Below are positions 1 to 4,817 of a DNA stretch of 8,287 nt, piece by piece. Below the pieces are notes generated by a model. The model saw only the letters and a list, made by a program, of their open reading frames with translations, ran no database searches and was not told where the DNA came from. Location of the stretch: NCBI GenBank assembly GCA_017302195.1, contig JAFLEG010000153.1:1-8287 (forward strand), given 5' to 3'. The translations under genes were made by a program, and so were the position numbers. Each line of letters starts with the position of its first letter. Position 1 is the first letter of the stretch. The stretch comes from Verrucomicrobiota bacterium. Lineage in GTDB: Bacteria > Verrucomicrobiota > Verrucomicrobiia > Limisphaerales > UBA9464.

Positions 1-329
1 AAGCCGGCCAGCTGGGCCGCCCGCCAGCGGCGCTCGCCGGCAATCAATTCATAGCCGCCCTTCGCAGCCCGCACCAGCAGCGGCTGGACGATGCCCTGTT
101 CCCGGATGGACGCGGCCAACTCCTGGAGCGAGTCCGGGGTGAAGTCCTTGCGCGGCTGAAGCGGGCTGGGATGGATCTGCGTCAGGGGAACCCGTCGCAC
201 CGCCGGCCCTGAGGGAGCCACCACGGCCGGGGCGGCGGCAATCGGACTCGCCGCCGGAGCGGACGACGTGGCCGCCGCGCCGCTCGCGAGCAGCGCGCCC
301 AAACCACGTCCCAACCCCGTTTTCGCCAT
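1..329 (-). CDS. parB: ParB/Spo0J chromosome-partitioning protein, N-terminal part
   Basis: ParB is a DNA-binding CTPase that loads at parS sites and helps segregate replicated origins. The gene starts with ATG at 329 and runs off the left edge after 109 full codons. The N-terminus carries the GLGRGLGALL signature (residues 5-14) that in the family engages the ParA partner. An Ala/Pro-rich linker (about 15-45) follows, then the start of the ParB nuclease-like/CTP-binding domain: IHPSPLQPRKDF (52-63), SIREQGIVQPLLVR (74-87) and the CTP-binding box GERRWRA (98-104). The helix-turn-helix and dimerisation domains lie outside the window. No clear Shine-Dalgarno site precedes the ATG. The usual parA gene is not directly upstream; instead there are 304 bases of repeat-bearing spacer and an anti-sigma-like gene. 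The family call is secure; whether this is the chromosomal or a second ParB cannot be decided from this fragment. Confidence 0.93.
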   Translation of the reverse strand, partial: MAKTGLGRGLGALLASGAAATSSAPAASPIAAAPAVVAPSGPAVRRVPLTQIHPSPLQPRKDFTPDSLQELAASIREQGIVQPLLVRAAKGGYELIAGERRWRAAQLAG

Positions 330-633
330 GCGGGCGAGAGTAGGAACGGGCGAACCGCGAACGCAAAAGGCTTTTTGCCATTCCCGGGTAGGGGCGCGTT
401 CCACCTCGACCCCATATGGATCCGCTCCGCCCGTGGACGAACCACGCGCATCGTGGGACGCCCCATTGCGCAACGCTTCCCCCGTACCCCGCAGCGACTC
501 CACACGCGCTGCGGGAGACATTGGGGTCGTGCGGAAGCCCGAGCCCTACCAAACGTTGGATCGGGGCGCGTTCCACCTCGACCCCGTTCAATCCCCAGCA
601 CCTGTGGACGAACGACGGGAAACGCGGGAAGCC
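330..633. other. Intergenic region between anti-sigma-like gene and parB
   Basis: This gene-free stretch holds two adjacent copies of the palindrome-ended repeat (A and B, listed separately), which fill most of it. Between copy A and parB there is a small perfect hairpin at 363-378 (GCAAAA, loop GGCT, TTTTGC); it has no following T-run on either strand, so I do not call it a terminator. The parB promoter should lie in 330-386 but no convincing -35/-10 pair is visible. Confidence 0.6.
387..550 (+). repeat. Interspersed repeat copy A, long form with terminal inverted repeats
   Basis: This copy begins GGTAGGGGCGCGTTCCACC and ends GGAAGCCCGAGCCCTACC, so its ends are imperfect inverted repeats (GGTAGGG/CCCTACC, with TTCC/GGAA further in). 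Its first half contains GTGGACGAACCACG, a small internal palindrome. Its second half (about 470-550: CAACGCTTC, then ACTCCACACGC, then CCCTACC) is shared with copy C. It is 164 bp long, has no coding capacity of its own, and resembles a non-autonomous REP/MITE-like element. Confidence 0.75.
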
Positions 634-637
634 CTAC
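563..637 (+). repeat. Interspersed repeat copy B, short form
   Basis: This 75-bp copy lies 12 bp after copy A. It shares GGGGCGCGTTCCACCTCGAC and then CCC exactly with A, followed by GTGGACGAACGACGGG, which matches C with one change. It ends GGGAAGCCCTAC, the same terminal motif as the long forms but without their second half. Its right end overlaps the stop codon of the anti-sigma-like gene (634-636). Confidence 0.72.
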
Positions 638-1107
638 GGCGTGGCCACCAACCCTTCGCACAGCGCCACGAACTCCATGCCGCGGGCGCTCCGGGTCAGG
701 GCCAGACATCCGGGGGCGAGCGCCAGCAGTTCCTCATCCGAGATCCGCTCCAGGGAGGTGCGCGGTTCGGTAACCACGAGGACCACGGATGCCGCCCGGG
801 AACTGATGGTGATCCCGGGAGGCGCCGGTCGGGTGGAAAGCTGCCAGGCCGGCGGCGGCGGGGATGCGGGACTGACTGCCAGTGGGGCCGTGCCGGAGTC
901 GGTCATCGAAGATGGCCATCGCATCCATCCCCACGCGGCAAGCAGGAGCACGGCGGCCCCGGCTGCGGTCCGCATCGCCCGACGCTGTCGCCGCCGGCGC
1001 CGCACCGCCGTCAGCAGGGAATCGAGCGACGCCGACAGGCGCGGATCACCGGATGTCGGCCCCAGTACCTCGGTCCAAAGCTCTTGAGAATTCCTCGGAT
1101 CGTTCAT
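634..1107 (-). CDS. Putative membrane-anchored anti-sigma-like protein
   Basis: A 157-aa single-pass membrane protein encoded directly downstream of the ECF sigma factor, the usual place for its anti-sigma factor. Residues 1-45 would be cytoplasmic and end in a strongly basic run (RRRRRQRR, 36-43). A hydrophobic segment follows (about 47-63, AAGAAVLLLAAWGWMRW). The rest would be outside: a Pro-rich linker (78-98) and a small domain with VVLVVTEPR (108-116) and ISDEELLALAPG (122-133). I see no zinc-binding HxxxCxxC motif, so it is not a classical ZAS-type anti-sigma factor; the assignment rests on topology and position. The ATG at 1107 is supported by GAGGA at 1115-1119, seven bases upstream. 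The TAG stop lies inside the end of repeat B. An alternative is a membrane protein unrelated to sigma control. Confidence 0.72.
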   Translation of the reverse strand: MNDPRNSQELWTEVLGPTSGDPRLSASLDSLLTAVRRRRRQRRAMRTAAGAAVLLLAAWGWMRWPSSMTDSGTAPLAVSPASPPPPAWQLSTRPAPPGITISSRAASVVLVVTEPRTSLERISDEELLALAPGCLALTRSARGMEFVALCEGLVATP

Positions 1108-1129
1108 CGATCAATCCTCAGTTGGGGGA

Positions 1130-1157
1130 AGGGTGAAGGATGAAGGATGAGGGATGA
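1130..1157. repeat. Heptamer tandem repeat between sigma and anti-sigma genes
   Basis: Four head-to-tail 7-bp units on the plus strand (AGGGTGA, AGGATGA, AGGATGA, GGGATGA), reading as pyrimidine-rich TCATCCT units in the mRNA. It fills much of the 62-bp spacer between the two genes. It contains no coding sequence, and the downstream ribosome-binding site lies outside it. Confidence 0.6.
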
Positions 1158-1169
1158 AAGGAAGGCGGT

Positions 1170-1814
1170 TCATTGCTCCTCCTCCATCCGTCGTCCCAGT
1201 CGCAGCAACTGCTCGCGCAACTCGCAGCGCAGGCGCGCCAGACGTGACTCCATGGCCTTTTCAGTGATGCCGGACTCCGCAGCCAGATCCCGGAGGGCCC
1301 GACGATCGAAGTACCGGGCCTCGATCAACCCACGTTCCTCTGCGGACAGTCCGTTCATCGCCAGTTCCAGCAGGGCCTCCGGATTGGGATCCGGTGCGGC
1401 CGGCGGGGCAATGGACTCCGCGAATGGCATGCGCTCCCAGACGCGCTGCAGGAACCCGGCCCAGCGCGAGTGCCGCCGGTGCTCATCGGTGAGCGCGCTG
1501 CGGGCCAGCACCGTCAACCAACTCCAGAGCGCCTCCTCCGACTCGAAGCGCCGGATGTGCCGCACACATCGAATCCAGGTCTGCTGCAGGGCCTCCGCGG
1601 CGAGATCCTCGCGTCCGCCGGTGACCACCAGCAGGTAGCGGAACAGACGCGGGGCGTAGGCCTCGTGAAAGGCGGTCCAGGCCGCCTCATCACCGGCGCC
1701 CAGACGCGACGTCAGTGCCCCGAGGCGGTCCGCTTCCGTCCGCCCCGGGGCCGCTGCGCGTTCGCCGCGTCCGATCTCCGGTCTCAAGTCCAGGATGGCT
1801 GATGCCGCGGTCAT
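1170..1814 (-). CDS. ECF-type RNA polymerase sigma factor
   Basis: A 214-aa sigma-70-family protein of the ECF type, which would direct RNA polymerase to a dedicated promoter set when released from its anti-sigma factor. After an N-terminal extension (1-40), region 2 spans about 43-115: DEAAWTAFHEAYAPRLFRYL (42-61), then DLAAEALQQTWIRCVRHI (70-87) matching the core-binding/-10 helix, then ALWSWLTVLARSALTDEHRR (95-114). Region 4 spans about 145-205: LSAEERGLIEARYFD (156-170) and the helix-turn-helix LRDLAAESGITEKAMESRLA (174-193), which would read the -35 element. A Pro-rich linker (137-145) separates the two, with no sigma region 3. It starts 14 bp after the stop of the exported STN-like gene with no visible Shine-Dalgarno site, so translational coupling is likely. 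The anti-sigma-like gene follows. Confidence 0.9.
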   Translation of the reverse strand: MTAASAILDLRPEIGRGERAAAPGRTEADRLGALTSRLGAGDEAAWTAFHEAYAPRLFRYLLVVTGGREDLAAEALQQTWIRCVRHIRRFESEEALWSWLTVLARSALTDEHRRHSRWAGFLQRVWERMPFAESIAPPAAPDPNPEALLELAMNGLSAEERGLIEARYFDRRALRDLAAESGITEKAMESRLARLRCELREQLLRLGRRMEEEQ

Positions 1815-1828
1815 GGAGCCCGGCAGGC

Positions 1829-2584
1829 TTACTTGGGCTGTGCCGGAACTGGTGCGTCGGCCGGGGGTTGAGGCCCCTTCACACCCGGGCGCAATTCACT
1901 CAGAGCCCCTTTCACGATGTTCAAATCTTCCGGGGTCCCCCGCACGACCAGCAGTTGGGTCTCCTTGTGAAACTTCAGACTCAGCGGCTTGGTGTTCGGT
2001 CGCAACTGATTCCCCGCCTCGATCACGGTGATGATGTCGTCGATCGAGTATTGCCCCAGATAGGGCTCCAAGCTGAAGAACACCACGGACTGAGCCGCCG
2101 GCCTCTCGTCGTCGGAATCACCTACCGTCGCAAATGTCCACACTCCTTCAGCGACCGGTTGGAAGGTGTACCCCACGGACTGACGCTCGTAGAAGGTCGA
2201 TCCTCCAGGCACGGACTGAGCCCTTCGCTTCGTTCGTGCCAACGCGGTGCTCGTGGCTTGCAGCAGGGATCGAGCATCCACCTGAGACATCTTCATCTCC
2301 GGGATCATGACCAGCTTCAATTCCTCCGGAATGAGGACATTGACCAGCGTTCCCCGCGCTTTGCTCACCGCCTCCACAAATTCCACCACGGTCCCGCCGG
2401 GGAAATCGAGGTCGAACCGGATGGTGTCGGTTGGCGGTGCGTTCTGGATCCCGACTCCTGCCCTGCCCACAACCACAGGTGCCTGTATTGGGACTGCCTG
2501 CTGCGCCAGCGCCACGGTTCCTGCCGCCACCACCAGGGCCAGCACCGCCGCCCCCCTTGCAATCTGTCGAATGGATCTCTTCAT
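1829..2584 (-). CDS. Exported STN/secretin-N-like protein of unknown function
   Basis: A 251-aa secreted or periplasmic protein. A typical signal peptide occupies residues 1-28 (basic MKRSIRQIAR, hydrophobic core, ALA-QQ cleavage). Residues 54-115 (FDLDFPGGTVVEFVEAVSKA, then VLIPEEL, then MKMSQVDARSLLQATSTAL) resemble the STN/secretin short domain, in which a low-complexity strand, a helix and 'v...LL...L' recur. Residues 180-232 (SIDDIITVIEAGNQL, then LSLKFHKETQLLVVRGTPED) resemble a secretin N1-type repeat. No C-terminal secretin beta-barrel is present; the tail is Pro-rich. The domain assignment comes from pattern reading and is moderate. It lies 60 bp after the zincin gene and 14 bp before the sigma gene, so it may belong to the same signalling unit. 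STN domains in TonB receptors talk to ECF anti-sigma factors, which makes the neighbourhood suggestive. Confidence 0.72.
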   Translation of the reverse strand: MKRSIRQIARGAAVLALVVAAGTVALAQQAVPIQAPVVVGRAGVGIQNAPPTDTIRFDLDFPGGTVVEFVEAVSKARGTLVNVLIPEELKLVMIPEMKMSQVDARSLLQATSTALARTKRRAQSVPGGSTFYERQSVGYTFQPVAEGVWTFATVGDSDDERPAAQSVVFFSLEPYLGQYSIDDIITVIEAGNQLRPNTKPLSLKFHKETQLLVVRGTPEDLNIVKGALSELRPGVKGPQPPADAPVPAQPK

Positions 2585-2644
2585 GTCTGTTCACCCCGAT
2601 ACACGCCGGCCCCCGGAGAATCCCTCGAAAATTCTTTCGGCCGT

Positions 2645-3028
2645 TTACAGCAACCCCCGCGCCTCCAGGCCCGCCTCATCCAGTCCGAGGTAGTGCCCGA
2701 ATTCGTGGATGTAGGTGATACGCACTTCCTCGCGGAACAGGGGCTCATCCTCTTCGGCAAAATCCCAAAGGTTCTCCACGAAGAGCAGGATCTGACGCGG
2801 TACGGGCGAGGCATCGGGTGCGGCCACGCCCACCGGATCCCCGATGAACATGCCGAGCAGATCGGGATCCCACCCCTCCTCCAGCAGCGCCTCGCTGGGA
2901 AACGATTCGTAGCAGACCAGGACCGCCTCGGCATGCTCCCGGAGATCCCGGGGCAGCCCGGCCATCGTCTGCACCACCTCAGCCCGAGCGGTGGTCAGGA
3001 GAAACTCCCAATGCGGATCCTCACCCAT
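2645..3028 (-). CDS. Zincin-type metallopeptidase-like protein (PF06262-like)
   Basis: A 127-aa soluble protein with no signal peptide or membrane segment. The C-terminal HEFGH motif (108-112), preceded by the strand-like EEVRITY and followed by LGLDE (114-118), is the zinc-binding and catalytic signature of the minimal zincin family once called DUF1025. The rest fits that family: LPRDLREHAEAVLVCYES (25-42), GMFIGDP (59-65) and PRQILLFVENLWDF (77-90). The length is usual for the family. The start at 3028 is chosen because CCTCC on the plus strand (GGAGG in the mRNA) lies seven bases upstream; a longer frame to 3133 would add only a low-complexity Gly/Arg-rich stretch. Substrates of this family are generally unknown. 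Its place before the exported protein, sigma and anti-sigma genes allows, but does not prove, a role in anti-sigma proteolysis. Confidence 0.85.
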   Translation of the reverse strand: MGEDPHWEFLLTTARAEVVQTMAGLPRDLREHAEAVLVCYESFPSEALLEEGWDPDLLGMFIGDPVGVAAPDASPVPRQILLFVENLWDFAEEDEPLFREEVRITYIHEFGHYLGLDEAGLEARGLL

Positions 3029-3035
3029 CGCACCC

Positions 3036-3040
3036 CCTCC
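3036..3040 (-). promoter_or_regulatory. Ribosome-binding site of the zincin gene
   Basis: GGAGG within a G-rich run, seven bases before the ATG at 3028. It is one of only two good Shine-Dalgarno sites in the window and fixes the start of this gene. Confidence 0.6.
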
Positions 3041-3046
3041 CCCTTC

Positions 3047-3076
3047 CCCTTTGCGCCCTCTGTGTCCTTGGTGTGA
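3047..3076 (-). repeat. Fragment of a purine-rich interspersed sequence
   Basis: On the minus strand this reads CACCAAGGACACAGAGGG followed by CGCAAAGGGG, a run of near-repeated AAGG/ACAGAGG blocks. It resembles a type of intergenic sequence common in environmental Gram-negative genomes; this comparison is from memory. It occupies the spacer between the lipoprotein and zincin genes and leads directly into the G-rich ribosome-binding region. Confidence 0.35.
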
Positions 3077-3101
3077 GTCCCCATCTCCCCCTCCGCGGAC
3101 C

Positions 3102-3566
3102 TCAGCGCCGGAACTCCACCACGTTCCGGCCATCCGCAGACTGGAAGATCAACCCATTGGCCGTGGTGTCGGCCTGGGTGGTCTTGGGCAGGGTTTGCAG
3201 GAACTGGTTCTCCAGGATCATCCGCTCGGGCGGCCCCGCCATGCGGGTGGAGCCAAACGGGGTCCAGGTGACCGCCCCGGGACCGACCAGCGTGTAGCCA
3301 CCGAAGTAGCGGTTGACTGCGGCGCGACCCGCCACCTTGCCGGGGCCGGTGATGCGGAAAGTGATGCCGGCATCGGGGGGCAGCTTGGCCGCGGTGCCAT
3401 CATCCACCAGCCGCACGCAGTTCAGGTCCACGTTCTCCAGGGCCGCCAGCGACTGCTCGGTCGCGGGTTTCCCGGATCCGGCAGCGGGTTTGAAGTGGGA
3501 GCACCCGGAAGACATGGCGGCGAGGGCGAGGATCAGGGGAGCGGGCCAGCAATGCGTCAATCTCAC
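3102..3566 (-). CDS. META-domain (HslJ-like) lipoprotein
   Basis: A 154-aa predicted outer-envelope lipoprotein. The start is taken as GTG at 3566, which gives a proper lipoprotein signal: MRLTHCW, a hydrophobic stretch, then MSSGC with the lipidated Cys at 22. A longer frame to 3692 would run into repeat C and bury the signal. Residues 44-153 form a META/DUF306 domain: LENVDLNCVRL (43-53), FRITGPGKVAGRAAVNRYFG (70-89), the STRMA box (106-110), ENQFLQTL (119-126) and GLIFQSADGRNVVEF (138-152). The two cysteines often found in the family at the GCN and TRMAC positions are replaced here (AAVN, TRMAG), so no disulfide forms there. The domain is linked to envelope stress and heat-shock-type functions but has no known enzymatic activity. 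It is the first gene of the closely spaced series that ends with the ECF sigma pair. Confidence 0.82.
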   Translation of the reverse strand: MRLTHCWPAPLILALAAMSSGCSHFKPAAGSGKPATEQSLAALENVDLNCVRLVDDGTAAKLPPDAGITFRITGPGKVAGRAAVNRYFGGYTLVGPGAVTWTPFGSTRMAGPPERMILENQFLQTLPKTTQADTTANGLIFQSADGRNVVEFRR

Positions 3567-3572
3567 GCGCCC

Positions 3573-3601
3573 TTGATCGGTTCCGAAGCCCGGAAAATCA
3601 A
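3573..3601. promoter_or_regulatory. Imperfect dyad just upstream of the META lipoprotein
   Basis: A 29-base symmetric site whose outer arms are TTGAT/ATCAA and inner arms TTCCG/CGGAA around a five-base loop. It ends six bases before the GTG start. It could be an operator or a 5'-leader hairpin limiting translation of the lipoprotein; no T-run follows, so it is not an intrinsic terminator. Confidence 0.35.
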
Positions 3602-3622
3602 CCGCGATTCCCCCATTCCGCG

Positions 3623-3815
3623 GGCAGGTTGTGTTCCACCGCGACCCCATCCAATTCCCCCCGCACCCGTGGATGAACGACGGGCTCGCCACGCCGTAGC
3701 TGAGCGAAGGGCGGGAACGTGGGAAGCCCCGACACGCAACGCTTCACCCGTTCCCCACAACCACTCCACACGCCTGCCGGAGGGAGTATCGGCCGCGGGG
3801 AAGCGCATCCCTACC
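3623..3815 (+). repeat. Interspersed repeat copy C, long form with internal insertion
   Basis: A 193-bp copy starting GGCAGGTTGTGTTCCACC (a decayed version of the A start) and ending GGGGAAGCGCATCCCTACC. It shares GTGGATGAACGACGGG with B (one change), and GGGAAGCCCC, CAACGCTTC and ACTCCACACGC with A. Relative to B it has about 31 extra bases at 3685-3715. It separates the HAD/small-protein genes from the lipoprotein gene. Confidence 0.72.
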
Positions 3816-3822
3816 ATTCAAG

Positions 3823-3981
3823 TCATTCGCGCTCGGTGGAGCGGACGCGGCTGCGGAGCAGCCGCTCGGGACGGCGGCGGCGGGGAAAGGGATCGAAGCC
3901 GCGGCGGGAACCGCGGTCGGCCGGCGGATCGGTCCGCACCGGGCGGGGCAGTTCAGGCGCTGGCAGCAAGGGCGTGCCCAT
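3823..3981 (-). CDS. Possible 52-aa Arg/Pro-rich small protein
   Basis: An open frame starting with ATG at 3981 inside the 3' end of the HAD gene (29-bp overlap, different frame) and ending TGA at 3823, just before repeat C. The product is very basic: ELPRPVR (10-16), PADRGSRRGFDPFPRRRRPE (20-39) and LLRSRVRSTERE (41-52). About 43 of 52 sense codons end in G or C, consistent with coding use in this GC-rich genome, but overall composition would also give this by chance. The overlap with the preceding gene suggests translational coupling. The frame contains a perfect hairpin at 3847-3865 (GCGGCTG, five-base loop, CAGCCGC), which could instead mean that this stretch is the untranslated end of the HAD transcript. 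I recognise no family. Confidence 0.38.
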   Translation of the reverse strand: MGTPLLPAPELPRPVRTDPPADRGSRRGFDPFPRRRRPERLLRSRVRSTERE

Positions 3982-4507
3982 GGAGATTCTGCTGGAGGTC
4001 CAGGATCTTGGTCACTGCGGCTGGGAGATCCGCGACCACGAAATCATGATGATCGGTGCCGATCCACGGCGAGTTCAGCAGCACGCTGGTGCATCCGGCC
4101 ACCTGGGCGGCCTTGGCATCCATCCACTTGTCGCTCACCACAAACGACCGGTCGAGATCCAGGCTCCACTTGAAGGCCGCCTCCAGGATCATGCCGGGCT
4201 GGGGCTTGTGGCAGGGATGGCTGGGATCGTCGTACGGACAGACCAGCAGGTCGTCCAGCGGCAGCTTGCGACGCAACTGCGCGTGCATGAGATCCAGTTC
4301 GCGGCGGCTGAGATGCCCCTGCGACACGGCCGGCTGGTTGGTGGTGGCGATCAGGGTGAACCCGGCCCGCTTCAGCACCGCGAGGCACCCCGGGGCATCC
4401 GGATGAATCCGGAACTCCTCAAACCGGAGCGGGGGCGACGGACGGCCCTGGACGGTTTCGCAAAGGTTCAGCACACCATCCCGTTCGAAGAAGACCGCGG
4501 GTTTCAT
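3953..4507 (-). CDS. HAD-family phosphatase-like protein (GmhB/HisB-N type), nucleophile Asp replaced by Glu
   Basis: A 184-aa protein of the HAD subfamily IIIA that includes D-glycero-D-manno-heptose-1,7-bisphosphate phosphatase and histidinol phosphatase. Motif I reads FFERDGVLN (6-14) where the family has F-L-D-R-D-G; Glu8 stands at the nucleophile and Asp10 at the general acid. Motif II is ATTNQ (54-58), motif III the Lys of HKPQPGM (100-106), motif IV SDKWMD (125-130). The zinc-loop region CPYDDPSHPCHKP (90-102) keeps two Cys and a His rather than the usual Cys/His set. The start at 4507 puts motif I at the usual distance from the N-terminus; ATG at 4519 is also possible. No good Shine-Dalgarno site is seen. 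No heptose or histidine pathway gene lies nearby, so the substrate is unknown. The D-to-E change may abolish or alter catalysis. Confidence 0.85.
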   Translation of the reverse strand: MKPAVFFERDGVLNLCETVQGRPSPPLRFEEFRIHPDAPGCLAVLKRAGFTLIATTNQPAVSQGHLSRRELDLMHAQLRRKLPLDDLLVCPYDDPSHPCHKPQPGMILEAAFKWSLDLDRSFVVSDKWMDAKAAQVAGCTSVLLNSPWIGTDHHDFVVADLPAAVTKILDLQQNLHGHALAASA

Positions 4508-4817
4508 GTCGGTCCACATAGCATCGGGCTTGCCATTCGCAGACAAGAGACGCCCGGTCACATTTGTGAAACGGGCCGGGATCGGCCGAACCCACGGAGG
4601 CATCCGCATTCACGGGTGCGGTGCCGTTGCCATCGCGCAGTGATCGTTCACGAGCCCGCAAAGCCGAGGGATTCATCCAGCCGGAAGGGTCCGCAGGGCG
4701 TCCGCAGATTGTCACCGGCGGTCCGGGAACCCTGGTGGAGCGGATGCGGACGAGTTGAGGCATCCTCCCCGATCCGACCCCGATTCGGGGACACGCCCCC
4801 AGGTGGCTTCCCTTTAG
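4508..4817. other. Intergenic region between the laminin-G-like and HAD genes
   Basis: About 310 bases with no convincing gene on either strand. Twenty-seven bases downstream of the laminin-G-like stop codon is a GC hairpin (4778-4790: CCCCG, three-base loop, CGGGG) without a T-run, a weak candidate for transcript termination. Open frames here overlap the HAD gene in the wrong frame. No recognisable copy of the palindrome-ended repeat is present. Confidence 0.5.

Noticed and set aside
1715..3076. Plus-strand open frame of 453 codons
   Set aside because: It runs antisense across four well-supported minus-strand genes or gene ends and its translation has no family features.
3567..3692. Longer N-terminus for the META lipoprotein
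   Set aside because: It would be encoded by repeat C and spacer, and would bury the lipoprotein signal; the GTG at 3566 gives a proper signal peptide.
3847..3865. Perfect 7-bp hairpin downstream of the HAD stop codon as an intrinsic terminator
   Set aside because: No T-run follows on either strand, and it may lie inside a small coding frame.
4508..4609. Longer N-terminus for the HAD protein starting at 4609
   Set aside because: HAD subfamily IIIA proteins begin within a few residues of motif I, and the extra residues resemble nothing in the family.
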